Source: Streptomyces olivaceoviridis
GTDB lineage: Bacteria > Actinomycetota > Actinomycetes > Streptomycetales > Streptomycetaceae
Reading direction: 5' to 3'
Assembly (NCBI RefSeq): GCF_014650115.1
Contig: NZ_BMUI01000010.1
Location: 124,001-188,000 of the forward strand
Length of the DNA stretch: 64,000 nucleotides
In this document: positions 26,347 to 34,550 of the stretch, piece by piece
Layout of the letters: each line of letters begins with the position of its first letter
Numbering within the stretch: the first letter of the stretch is position 1
Program-made: the position numbers and the translations under genes
Notes under the pieces: generated by a model
Database searches by the model: none
Told to the model about the DNA's origin: nothing
What the model saw: the letters and a program-made list of their open reading frames with translations, nothing else

Positions 26347-27333
26347 ATGGATTTCCGCCAGGGGCTGCAAGGGCTGCCGCGGCGTGCCCGGCGAGCGCTG
26401 GACCATGTCGCCGGCACCGCGTCCGGCCCACCGCTCGACTCCGGTCTGCGCATCACGCTCAACTTCCACCCCGACCGGATCTCCGGTGGACTGCCGATCC
26501 TGGAGTCGCTGGCGCGGGACGGCGCGTACCACTCGCAGTTCGTCACCGGCACCAGCAACGGCGGCCTCACCGCGCACCCGGGCGGCGACCGGACGCGCTG
26601 GGAGAGCCGGATCTTCGGCGGCGCCTACGACGACGCCGACCCGGCCGAGCGTCCGGTGTACGGCGCGCTGGACTTCCGGCGCCAGGTGGTCGGCGCGGCC
26701 CCCCGCTTCGGCTCCTCGCACCTCAGGCTCTCCGGAGCGGCCCTGGCCCGGGCCACCTTCTGCTACCCGGACAGCTCGACCGAGCCCGGCGACTTCGGCG
26801 TGGCCGGCGCCATGCCGCTGATCGCCCTCGCCGAGGCCGACGAGCAGGACGCCCTCAACGACTACATCGAGGCCCATGTGCACGGGGGTGTGCTGCTCGA
26901 CCGGGACGTGGAGGCGCTGGTACTGGACGCGAGCTACCGGGGCACACCGGTGGAGACGGCCGCCCGGCGCCTGCCCTTCCCGCTCGTCTGGCACCCCGGC
27001 TACCGCCTCACCGTCACCGCACTGCGCCGGCACGCCGACTACCGCGGCCCGCGGTACGCCGACCTGGGCGCCCGCATCGCCGAGCGCGGCCTCATCACCC
27101 CCCGCGTCATCGGCGACGCGGCCCGTAGCGCCCGGTACGACCTCCAGGCGCTCAAGATGGTCTGGCACACCCTGGCCCGCTTCGGATCCCCCGAGGGCGC
27201 GGGAACGGCGAGGCTCCCCCCGCCGCCTGCCGTCCCGCCTCGCACGGACACCGCGACCGGTCCCGGGGGCCCCGCGGCCCTGGCTCCCACGGGCTCCGCC
27301 GCGGTACAGAGCCCTCCGGAGCGCAACGGCTGA
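26347..27333 (+). CDS. DUF3626 domain protein
   Basis: 328 residues. The family signature is clear: ITLNFHPDR, then the YHSQFVTGTSNGGLTAHPGG segment (about residues 59-78), IFGGAYD and ERPVYGALD. The product is predicted cytosolic; biochemical function of DUF3626 is unknown, although the conserved R, H, D and GG residues suggest an enzyme or ADP-ribosyl-type fold. The last ~45 residues are Pro/Ala/Thr-rich and probably disordered. ATG 26347 has a weak GGGGGTGGG site upstream. Confidence 0.82.
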   Translation: MDFRQGLQGLPRRARRALDHVAGTASGPPLDSGLRITLNFHPDRISGGLPILESLARDGAYHSQFVTGTSNGGLTAHPGGDRTRWESRIFGGAYDDADPAERPVYGALDFRRQVVGAAPRFGSSHLRLSGAALARATFCYPDSSTEPGDFGVAGAMPLIALAEADEQDALNDYIEAHVHGGVLLDRDVEALVLDASYRGTPVETAARRLPFPLVWHPGYRLTVTALRRHADYRGPRYADLGARIAERGLITPRVIGDAARSARYDLQALKMVWHTLARFGSPEGAGTARLPPPPAVPPRTDTATGPGGPAALAPTGSAAVQSPPERNG

Positions 27334-27751
27334 GGTTCCCGGAAGGCCGGGTCGTGGCCGCCGCGGATGCCGCCACCACGTCTTCGGTGGATGTCGCCAC
27401 CAGGCTTCGGTGGGTGTCGCCACCACGTCCTCGGCGGACGCCGCCACCAGGCTTCGGCGGGTGCCGCCACCACGTCTTCGGCGCCACCAGGCTTCGGCGG
27501 GTGCCGCCGCCGGGGGCTGCCGCCGCTTGGACGGCTCCCCACCGCAACGCCACCGCCGACTTGGGCCCGCCCCGGCCACGGCGGGCGTGCTCCCCGACGT
27601 GCCTCGTGCCTCCCCACGGCCTGCCCTGCCCGAGCACCCCCGCTCCGGTCACGGTCGGTATCCCCCCGACGACCCGACCTCCCCGCCGGGCCGGCCCCCG
27701 GCTCCGGCGGAGTGCCCCGGCCTCGGCGGAGTGCCCCGGCCTACCCGCCCG
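27334..27751. other. 418-base non-coding stretch
   Basis: Between the DUF3626 stop and the convergent PAS-LuxR stop. The first third holds hairpin-forming tandem repeats (next entry); the remainder is Pro-codon-like CCCC-rich sequence with no start/RBS or conserved frame on either strand. No gene recognised. Confidence 0.6.
27368..27505. repeat. Tandem 23/24-base hairpin repeats (47-base composite unit)
   Basis: About six copies of a unit of the form GCCGCCACCA-(GGC or CGTC)-TTCGG-(C/T)GGGT. Copies alternate between a 24-base form with CGTCTTC and a 23-base form with GGCTTC, giving a 47-base composite repeat; one copy is internally shortened. CCACC and GGTGG/GGCGG ends make every unit a small hairpin with a TTC-type loop. 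Confidence 0.75.
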
Positions 27752-28408
27752 CTACTCACTCCCCGTTCCCGCCCCCGTCCCCCGCCCCGGTTCCGGTGGC
27801 CACACCCCCGTGGCCAGTACCCCCATCGCGTAGGCTCGGGCCACGAGTTCCGTGCGGTTCGTCGCGCCCCAGCGTGCCGACAGGCGGCGCAGGTGGTAGC
27901 TGACGCCGTCCCCGGTGAGGCCCAGTTCGCGGGCGGCGCGGGCCGTCGTGGCGCCGCCCGCCAGCAGGGCCAGGACCCGTCGCTCCGTGTCCGTGACCCG
28001 TACCGGCTCCGGTTCCGGTGCCGGGCGCTCGCCCAGGACCCGCAGCATCACCAGCAGCGTCGGTGTCTCCTCCACGCTGTCGCTCACCGGGTCCGCCGTC
28101 AGCTCCCCGTGCCGCTCGGCCCCGCCCGGCGCCCGCCAGCACACCGACACCTGGTAGCGGGAGCGGTGCCGCAGGCGCAGCGCCTCGGCGATCCGCTCCA
28201 CCTGGCCGGCCTCCTGCGGCCGGAACAGCTCCAGCACATGCCGGCCGCGCAGCCGCCCAGGGGTCGTACCGCACTCCGCCGCCATGGCGGGGTTCGCCAG
28301 GACGACCTGGCCGTACACATCGCACACGGCCACCGGTACCGCCACCCGGTCGAACAGCACCAGCGCACGGTTGCGCCACACCACCGCGTCGGCCCGTTCC
28401 GCTTCCAT
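27752..28408 (-). CDS. PAS-LuxR-type transcriptional regulator
   Basis: 218 residues. Residues about 15-120 form a PAS-like sensor (VAVPVAVCDVYGQVVLANPA, then LRGRHVLELFRP), and residues about 140-205 a LuxR/GerE-type helix-turn-helix (VTDTERRVLALLAGGATTARAARELGLTGDGVSYHLRRL). It diverges from the BM3-type P450 gene, with a 20-base palindrome in the 203-base gap, so it is a candidate regulator of that P450, possibly sensing a hydrophobic ligand through PAS. Confidence 0.85.
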   Translation of the reverse strand: MEAERADAVVWRNRALVLFDRVAVPVAVCDVYGQVVLANPAMAAECGTTPGRLRGRHVLELFRPQEAGQVERIAEALRLRHRSRYQVSVCWRAPGGAERHGELTADPVSDSVEETPTLLVMLRVLGERPAPEPEPVRVTDTERRVLALLAGGATTARAARELGLTGDGVSYHLRRLSARWGATNRTELVARAYAMGVLATGVWPPEPGRGTGAGTGSE

Positions 28409-28513
28409 GGCACCTCATCCAAGGGGAAGGGCCAGGTCAGCGGCAACTTGGCGGAGAGGCTTCGGCCCCCGGCCGTGGCGCCCCCGCGCGCGCAAGTCCC
28501 GGCGGGCACTTTC

Positions 28514-28533
28514 CACTACACGATCGTGTAGTG
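28514..28533. promoter_or_regulatory. Perfect 20-base palindrome upstream of the P450-reductase fusion
   Basis: CACTACACGATCGTGTAGTG is identical to its own reverse complement. It lies 79 bases upstream of the P450 ATG and 106 bases upstream of the divergent regulator start. Length and symmetry fit an operator for a dimeric regulator, most typically TetR family, but a LuxR dimer is also possible. Confidence 0.75.
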
Positions 28534-28611
28534 CCATGGCCCCGGTGCCCTCCGCCCGTCGACCACCCTGGACGCAGTACATCCGTTACCGCGAAAGGCA
28601 GTTGCCGCGCC

Positions 28612-31600
28612 ATGCCCCCCACCGCACTGCGCCCCGAACCGGCCGGAACCCTGACCGGTGTCCCCCTCGTCGACATCACCGCCTCCGGCCCCGGCCGCAC
28701 GCCCATCCAGCAGACCATGGAGCTGATGCGGGAGCACGGCCCGGTGCTGGTGCGGCGGCTGCACGGGCGGGACGTGATGTTCGTCGCCGACGCTGACCTG
28801 GTCGCCGACCTGGCCGACGAGGAGCGGTTCGCCAAGCACGTCGGGCCCGCCCTGAGAAACGTGCGGGAGTTCGCCGCCGACGGCCTGTTCACGGCGTACA
28901 ACGACGAGCCCAACTGGGCGAAGGCGCACGACATCCTGATGCCCGCCTTCGCGCTGGGCTCGATGCGCACCTACCACCCGGTGATGCTGAAGGTGGCCCG
29001 GCGGCTCATCGACGCCTGGGACCGTGCGGCGCGGGCCGGCCGGCCCGTCGACGTGCCCGACGACATGACCCGGATGACCCTCGACACCATCGGGCTCGCC
29101 GGGTTCGACTACGACTTCGGGTCGTTCGAGCGCGCCGAGCCGCACCCCTTCGTGGAGTCGATGGTCCGCTGCCTGGAGTGGAGCATGACCCGGCTGGCCC
29201 GCACCCCCGGCACCGACCACGCGGCGGCCGACGCGGCCTTCCGGAAGGACGCCGACCACCTCGCCCGGGTCGTGGACGACGTCATCGCCGCCCGTACCGG
29301 CATCGACCAGAGCGGCGCCGAGGACCTGCTCGGCCTGATGCTCAGCGCCCCGCACCCCGCCGACGGCACCACCCTGGACGCGGCCAACATCCGCAACCAG
29401 GTCATCACCTTCCTGATCGCCGGCCACGAGACCACCTCCGGCGCGATGTCCTTCGCCCTCTACTACCTCGCCAAGCACCCCGCCGTACTGCGGCTCGTGC
29501 AGCGCGAGGCCGACGCGCTGTGGGGCGACACGGCCGACCCCGAGCCGTCGTACGAGGACGTCGGCCGGCTCACCTACACCCGCCAGGTCCTGAACGAGGC
29601 GCTGCGGCTGTGGCCGACGGCCGCCGCGTTCAGCCGGCACGCCCGCGAGGACACCCTGCTCGGCGGCCGGATCCCGCTGCGCGCCGGCCAGGCCGTCACC
29701 GTGCTCGCGCCGATGCTGCACCGCCGGCCCGTGTGGGGCGACAACCCCGAGCTGTTCGACCCCGAGCGGTTCACCCCCGAGGCCGAGGCGGCGCGTCCGG
29801 TGCACGCCTTCAAGCCGTTCGGCACCGGTGAACGCGCCTGCATCGGACGGCAGTTCGCGCTGCACGAGGCGACCATGCTGCTCGCCCTGCTGGTCCACCG
29901 CTACCGGCTGCACGACCACGCCGGCTACCGGCTCACCGTGAAGGAGACCCTCACCCTCAAGCCCGAGGGCTTCACCCTCACGCTCACCCCGCGCACCCCT
30001 GCCGACCGCGTGCACGCGCCCCTGCCCGGCGCCGCCACCGCGCCCGCCGCCGGCACCCCCGCCCCGGACGCCCTCCCGGCCCGGGTCCGCCCCGGCACCC
30101 GCGCCCTCTTCCTGCACGGCAGCAACTACGGCACCTGCCGGGACTTCGCCGCCCGGCTCGCCGACGAGGCCGCCGCCGTCGGCTGCGCCACCGAGGTCGC
30201 CGCCCTGGACGCCTACGCGGACGGGCTGCCCACCGACCGGCCCGTCGTCATCGCCGCCGCCTCCTACAACGGCCGCCCCACCGACGACGCCGTCGCCTTC
30301 ACCGCCTGGCTCGACGGCACCCCCGACCTGACCGGAGTGACCTACGCCGTCCTCGGCGTCGGCGACCGCAACTGGGCCGCCACCTACCAGCAGGTCCCCA
30401 CCCGGATCGACGCCCGCCTCGCCGAACTCGGCGCCACCCGGCTCACCGAGCGCGCCGCCGCCGACGCCTCCGGGGATCTCACCGGTGCCGTACGGGAGTT
30501 CACCGCCCGCGTGCGCTCCGCGCTGCTCAGCGCCTACGGCGACCCGGACGCCGGCCACGACACCACGGACGAGCCCGCCCACGCCTACGCGGTCCGCACC
30601 CTGTCCGGCGGGCCGCTGGACGCCCTCGCCGAGCGGCACGGGCTGGTCCCGATGACGGTCACCGAGGCCCGTGACCTCACCGCGCCCGGTCATCCGCGCA
30701 CCAAGCGGTTCCTGCGCGTCGCCCTGCCCGAGGGCGTCACCTACCGCACCGCCGACCACCTGACCGTGCTGCCCGCCAACGCTCCCGAACTGGTGGACCG
30801 TGCCGTCGCCGCCTTCGGCCTCGACGCCGACGCCGTCCTGGACATCCGGGCGACCCGTCCCCGCCCCCGCGCGGGCGAAGCCGAGCGTGGGGGAGCCCTC
30901 GCCGTCGACCGGCCGGTGACGGTACGCCACCTGCTCACCCACCACGTCGAGTTGCAGGAGCGGCCGACCAGCCGCCAGTCGGCCCTCCTCGCCGAGGCCA
31001 ACCCCTGCCCGCCCGAGCGCGCCGCCCTCGCCGCCCTGCCCGGCGACGACCCGCGCACCCTGGTGGAACTGGCCGAGGACCACCCCGCCCTGCGCGGTGC
31101 CCTGGACTGGCCGCTCCTGCTCGATCTGCTGACCCCGCTGCGCCCCCGCCACTACTCCATCTCCTCCGCACCGGCGGCCGACCCCCGCCACGCCGACCTC
31201 ATGGTGTCCGTGCTCGACGCCCCCGCGCGCTCCGGCAAGGGCCGTCACCGGGGCACCGGCTCCGGTCACCTCGCCTCCCTGCGGCCCGGTGACACCGTGT
31301 ACGCCCGTGTCCAGCCCTGCCGCGAGGCGTTCCGGATCGACCACGCGGCACCGGTCGTGATGGTCGCCGCCGGCACCGGGCTCGCCCCGTTCCGGGGTGC
31401 CGTCGCCGACCGCCTGGCCGCCCGCCGTACCGGCGCCCGGCTCCCCGCTGGACTGCTCTACTTCGGCTGCGACGCCCCGGACGCCGACTACCTGCACGCC
31501 GAGGAGCTGCGGGCCGCCGAGCGGACCGGCGCGGTCTCGCTGCGCCCCGCCTTCAGCGCCGCGCCCGTGAACGGCGCCGCCTTCGTCCAGCACCGCATCG

Positions 31601-31815
31601 CCGCGGAGGCCGGCGAGATCTGGGAGCTGCTGGGCGCCGGTGCCCGGGTGTACGTCTGCGGCGACGGCGCCCGGATGGCTCCCGGCGTCCGCGCCGCCTT
31701 CCGTACCCTGTACCGCGAACGGACCCCCGGCGCCGACGAGGCCGCGGCCGAACGGTGGCTCGACACGCTGGTGGCGGACGGGCGTTACGTGGAGGACGTG
31801 TACGCGGCGGGATGA
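28612..31815 (+). CDS. Self-sufficient cytochrome P450/NADPH-P450 reductase (CYP102, P450 BM3 type)
   Basis: 1067 residues, close to BM3 (1049). Haem domain: I-helix AGHETTSG (near residue 270), E-x-x-R in EALRLWP, haem loop FGTGERACIG with cysteine near 410. Flavodoxin-like FMN domain about 495-640 starts with LFLHGSNYGTC and has AASYNGRPTDDA. FAD/NADPH reductase: HYSISSAP near 848, VVMVAAGTGLAPFRG near 914 and the C-terminal DGRYVEDVYA. Catalyses NADPH-driven hydroxylation of fatty acids or similar substrates as a single soluble protein. ATG 28612 gives the family-length N-terminus. The following kinase gene starts 22 bases later. Confidence 0.95.
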   Translation: MPPTALRPEPAGTLTGVPLVDITASGPGRTPIQQTMELMREHGPVLVRRLHGRDVMFVADADLVADLADEERFAKHVGPALRNVREFAADGLFTAYNDEPNWAKAHDILMPAFALGSMRTYHPVMLKVARRLIDAWDRAARAGRPVDVPDDMTRMTLDTIGLAGFDYDFGSFERAEPHPFVESMVRCLEWSMTRLARTPGTDHAAADAAFRKDADHLARVVDDVIAARTGIDQSGAEDLLGLMLSAPHPADGTTLDAANIRNQVITFLIAGHETTSGAMSFALYYLAKHPAVLRLVQREADALWGDTADPEPSYEDVGRLTYTRQVLNEALRLWPTAAAFSRHAREDTLLGGRIPLRAGQAVTVLAPMLHRRPVWGDNPELFDPERFTPEAEAARPVHAFKPFGTGERACIGRQFALHEATMLLALLVHRYRLHDHAGYRLTVKETLTLKPEGFTLTLTPRTPADRVHAPLPGAATAPAAGTPAPDALPARVRPGTRALFLHGSNYGTCRDFAARLADEAAAVGCATEVAALDAYADGLPTDRPVVIAAASYNGRPTDDAVAFTAWLDGTPDLTGVTYAVLGVGDRNWAATYQQVPTRIDARLAELGATRLTERAAADASGDLTGAVREFTARVRSALLSAYGDPDAGHDTTDEPAHAYAVRTLSGGPLDALAERHGLVPMTVTEARDLTAPGHPRTKRFLRVALPEGVTYRTADHLTVLPANAPELVDRAVAAFGLDADAVLDIRATRPRPRAGEAERGGALAVDRPVTVRHLLTHHVELQERPTSRQSALLAEANPCPPERAALAALPGDDPRTLVELAEDHPALRGALDWPLLLDLLTPLRPRHYSISSAPAADPRHADLMVSVLDAPARSGKGRHRGTGSGHLASLRPGDTVYARVQPCREAFRIDHAAPVVMVAAGTGLAPFRGAVADRLAARRTGARLPAGLLYFGCDAPDADYLHAEELRAAERTGAVSLRPAFSAAPVNGAAFVQHRIAAEAGEIWELLGAGARVYVCGDGARMAPGVRAAFRTLYRERTPGADEAAAERWLDTLVADGRYVEDVYAAG

Positions 31816-31837
31816 GCCGCCGGGGGAGGGGTGCGGG

Positions 31838-32815
31838 GTGCGGGACACGGAGGAACGGGCCCGGCGGGTCCTGGCCGCTGCGGGCCTGCCGCCCGCCCGG
31901 CCGGGCGGGGTGCGCCCGCTCGGCGGCGGCACCTACAACACCGTCGAGGAACTACGGCTCACCGACGGCCGCCGCTACGTGCTGAAGACCGCGCCGGACG
32001 CGCCGGGCCTGCGCTACGAGTCCCGGCTGCTGCGCTCGGAGGAGGAGTTCTGCCGCGCCGCCGCCGAGGCCGGCGTCCCCGCGCCCCGCACCGTGTGCAC
32101 CGACGGCGGCCCCGCCGCACGGCACACCCTCCAGACCCACTGCCCGGGCATCCCCTGGGACGAGTCCCTCACCGTCGTCGAACAGGCCGCCCTGCGCCGG
32201 GAGCTGGGCGGCCACGTGGCCCGGCTGCACCGGGTGACCGGCCCCGGCTTCGGCTATCCGTCCGGCGCGCTCGGCCCGCTCGCCCCGGACTGGCGGACGG
32301 CGTTCACCGCGATGACCGACGCCGTGCTGGCCGACGCCCGCGACCACGCGGCCGACCTGCCGTGCCCCGTGGACGAGGTGGCCCGTATCCTCCGCTCCGG
32401 CCACGAGGTACTGGAGGAGGTCACCGTCCCGCGCGCCGTCCACTTCGATCTGTGGCCGGGCAACATCCTGGTCCACCGCACCCCCGCCGGACCCCGCGTC
32501 GGCGGACTCGTCGACGGCGAGCGCATGTTCTGGGGCGACCCCTTGGCCGACTTCGTCTCCCTCGCCCTGCTGGACGACATCGAGAAGGACCAGGACTTCC
32601 TCGCCGGCTACCGGGACGCCGGGGGCCGCGTCCGCTTCGACCGCTCGGAGCGGCTGCGGCTCGCGCTCTACCGCGCCTACCTCTACCTGATCATGCTGGT
32701 CGAGACGGTTCCCCGGGCGGTCGACGCGGAGCGGCGGCGGTGGACCCGGCAGACCGTCGCGCCGGAACTTGTCGCCGCGCTGGACGAGATCATATGTCTC
32801 CGCCTTAGCTCATAG
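31838..32815 (+). CDS. Aminoglycoside phosphotransferase (APH)-family kinase
   Basis: 325 residues. N-lobe LGGGTYNTVEEL (near 25-36) and YVLKTAP with the ATP-binding lysine; C-lobe catalytic AVHFDLWPGNILVH (near residue 203-216) and VDGERMFWGDPLADFVSL (metal-binding D). This is the aminoglycoside/choline/macrolide kinase fold; it phosphorylates a small molecule, identity unknown. GTG 31838 has GGGGAGGGG just upstream. Lies 22 bases after the P450 fusion, so probably co-transcribed. Its stop overlaps the ROK operator. Confidence 0.83.
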   Translation: MRDTEERARRVLAAAGLPPARPGGVRPLGGGTYNTVEELRLTDGRRYVLKTAPDAPGLRYESRLLRSEEEFCRAAAEAGVPAPRTVCTDGGPAARHTLQTHCPGIPWDESLTVVEQAALRRELGGHVARLHRVTGPGFGYPSGALGPLAPDWRTAFTAMTDAVLADARDHAADLPCPVDEVARILRSGHEVLEEVTVPRAVHFDLWPGNILVHRTPAGPRVGGLVDGERMFWGDPLADFVSLALLDDIEKDQDFLAGYRDAGGRVRFDRSERLRLALYRAYLYLIMLVETVPRAVDAERRRWTRQTVAPELVAALDEIICLRLSS

Positions 32816-32827
32816 CGTGAACTAAGG
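32803..32827. promoter_or_regulatory. Candidate ROK-regulator operator
   Basis: Arms CCTTAGCTCA (32803-32812) and TGAACTAAGG (32818-32827) around TAGCG: a 25-base inverted repeat with one mismatched pair. The TTAG...CTAA form resembles known XylR-type ROK operators (TTAGTTT-AAACTAA). It sits 75 bases upstream of the ROK gene, overlapping the end of the previous gene, and fits autoregulation. Confidence 0.7.
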
Positions 32828-32901
32828 GTTGGGGGAATGTCGCGCCCCGGCTGTCCGAAGGGGTATGTTGCAGGTCGGGCAGGGTTCGTGAAGGGAGCCA
32901 C

Positions 32902-34191
32902 ATGGCGGCGCGCAACGGGCGCACGGTACGCGACCTGAGACGAGGCAACCGGACGGCGGTGCTCCAGCGGCTCTACTTCGACGGCCCGCTCAGCCGGTTC
33001 GAGCTGGGCCCGGCCACCGGACTCAGCTCCGGCTCGGTCAGCAACGTGGTCGCGGACCTGATCGCCGACGGACTGGTCGAGGAGGCCGGCAGCGTCGACT
33101 CCGACGGCGGCCGGCCGCGCACGCTGCTGCGCGTCGCCCCGCACAGCGGCCAGATGATCGGCGTGGACGTCGGCGAGACCCGCGTCCGGGTCGAGCTGTT
33201 CGACCTGGCCCTCACGGAACTGGCCCGCGCCGAACGCCCGCTGACCCCGCAGGGCTACGACGTCGACGTCATCGCCGGCCACATCCGCGACGGCGTCGCC
33301 GAGGTCCTCACCGCCGAACAGGCCGCCCCCGACCGGCTGCTCGGCGTCGGGGTCGGCGTCCCCGGCATCGTCGAGCGCACTCCGGACCGGGGTGCCGTCG
33401 TGCACGGGCAGACCATCGGCTGGGACGCGGTCCCGCTGGAGCAACTGCTCCGCTCGGCCTCCCGGCTCCCCGACGCAGTGCCGTACCTCATCGACAACGG
33501 CGCCAAGACGCTCGGCCAGGCCGAGATGTGGTTCGGCGCCGGGCGCGGCGCCCGCAACGCCGTCGTCGTGCTCTTCGGCTCCGGCGTCGGCGCCTGCCTG
33601 GTCACCCCCGAGGCGGAGCACGGGCGGGCCGTGGAGTGGGGCCATCTGACGGTACGGGTGCGCGGGCGCCGCTGCCGCTGCGGCGCGCCCGGCTGCCTGG
33701 AGGCGTACGCGGGCGCCGAGTCGCTGCTCGCCCGCTGGCGCGAGGAGGGCGGCCGGCCGCCCGAGGACACCGACGAGGAGACCGCGCTCACCGCGATGCT
33801 CGCCGCCGCGTACCCGTCCGAGGGCGATACGGCCGACCCGGTCGCGCTGGCCGTCCTGGAGGAGACCGCCGAGTACCTGGGTGCCGGCCTGTCCGATCTG
33901 ATCAACCTCTTCCAGCCCGAGCGGATCCTCATCGGCGGCTGGGCCGGGCTCCAGCTCGGCACGCGGTTCCTGCCCGCCGTACGCCGGCATGCGGCGACGT
34001 ACGCCCTGCGGCACCCGGCCGACAAGGTGACGATCGACCTCGGCCGGCTGGGCCCGGACGCGGTCACCGTCGGCGCCGCGATCCTGCCGCTCGCCGACTT
34101 CTTCGCCAGCGGCGGGCGCCGCCCGGAACCGGCCGCCGAGGTCCGCCTGCCCGCCTGGCGAACAGCGCTCCAGGAACGCGCCCCGCACTGA
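32902..34191 (+). CDS. ROK-family transcriptional regulator
   Basis: 429 residues. Winged helix-turn-helix about residues 15-65 (PLSRFELGPATGLSSGSVSNVV), then a ROK sugar-kinase-like domain with IGVDVGETRVRVELFD (near 88) and the zinc/ROK signature CRCGAPGCLEAYAG (near 258). GWAGL and sugar-binding histidine/glutamate positions look intact, so it may sense a monosaccharide. Operator-like dyad lies upstream. Target genes not evident; self plus the adjacent kinase are the first candidates. Confidence 0.88.
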   Translation: MAARNGRTVRDLRRGNRTAVLQRLYFDGPLSRFELGPATGLSSGSVSNVVADLIADGLVEEAGSVDSDGGRPRTLLRVAPHSGQMIGVDVGETRVRVELFDLALTELARAERPLTPQGYDVDVIAGHIRDGVAEVLTAEQAAPDRLLGVGVGVPGIVERTPDRGAVVHGQTIGWDAVPLEQLLRSASRLPDAVPYLIDNGAKTLGQAEMWFGAGRGARNAVVVLFGSGVGACLVTPEAEHGRAVEWGHLTVRVRGRRCRCGAPGCLEAYAGAESLLARWREEGGRPPEDTDEETALTAMLAAAYPSEGDTADPVALAVLEETAEYLGAGLSDLINLFQPERILIGGWAGLQLGTRFLPAVRRHAATYALRHPADKVTIDLGRLGPDAVTVGAAILPLADFFASGGRRPEPAAEVRLPAWRTALQERAPH

Positions 34192-34259
34192 GGGGCAGGG
34201 GCGGGCCGGCCGGGGGAGCAAGGCGCACGGCCCCGCGCTCCGGCCCACGGGCCTCGGGG

Positions 34260-34505
34260 TCAGGCCGTCGGTTCGTCCGGGGTCGGGTGTTCCGGGTGTA
34301 CCGTGCCCGGCCGCGGGGCGCCCCGGGGGCCGGTGCCGGCCTCGTCCGTGTCCGGTGCGACGTCCTCGTCCGGCTCGTCGCCGGCGGTGTGCCGCGGGGA
34401 CACGTCCCACGGATCCTCGGCGGGCCGGGCCTGCTGGTCGGGCATGTCCCGGGGCACCGGCCGTTGCTCGGCTCCGGACCCGGAGCCAGGTTTCCGCACC
34501 GTCAT
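34260..34505 (-). CDS. Small acidic, proline-rich hypothetical protein
   Basis: 81 residues, rich in Pro, Asp, Glu, Gly and Thr with no hydrophobic core, so probably disordered. GGAG precedes ATG 34505 at a suitable distance. It lies 45 bases downstream of the epimerase stop on the same strand. Such short acidic proteins are common in streptomycetes; no function can be assigned. Confidence 0.6.
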   Translation of the reverse strand: MTVRKPGSGSGAEQRPVPRDMPDQQARPAEDPWDVSPRHTAGDEPDEDVAPDTDEAGTGPRGAPRPGTVHPEHPTPDEPTA

Positions 34506-34550
34506 GGTCTTCTCCGCTCCTCGTCGGCTCGTTCGGTGCTCCGGACGCGC

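Noticed and set aside
27368..27505. CRISPR array
   Set aside because: Repeats are directly adjacent without unique spacers and there are no cas genes in the window.
27039..27652. Minus-strand frames covering the hairpin repeats (repeats of WWRHPPKTWW type)
   Set aside because: The peptide repeat is simply the translated tandem array; no start with ribosome-binding site and phase changes where a copy is shortened.
18723..31815. A natural-product biosynthetic gene cluster around the two CYP102 genes
   Set aside because: No polyketide, peptide, terpene or other scaffold synthase lies between or beside them.
28516..31932. 1138-residue open frame antisense to the P450-reductase fusion
   Set aside because: It exists only because high third-position GC keeps the opposite strand free of stops. 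Composition is Gly/Val/Arg-rich low-complexity and it shows no motifs, while the plus strand has all CYP102 motifs.
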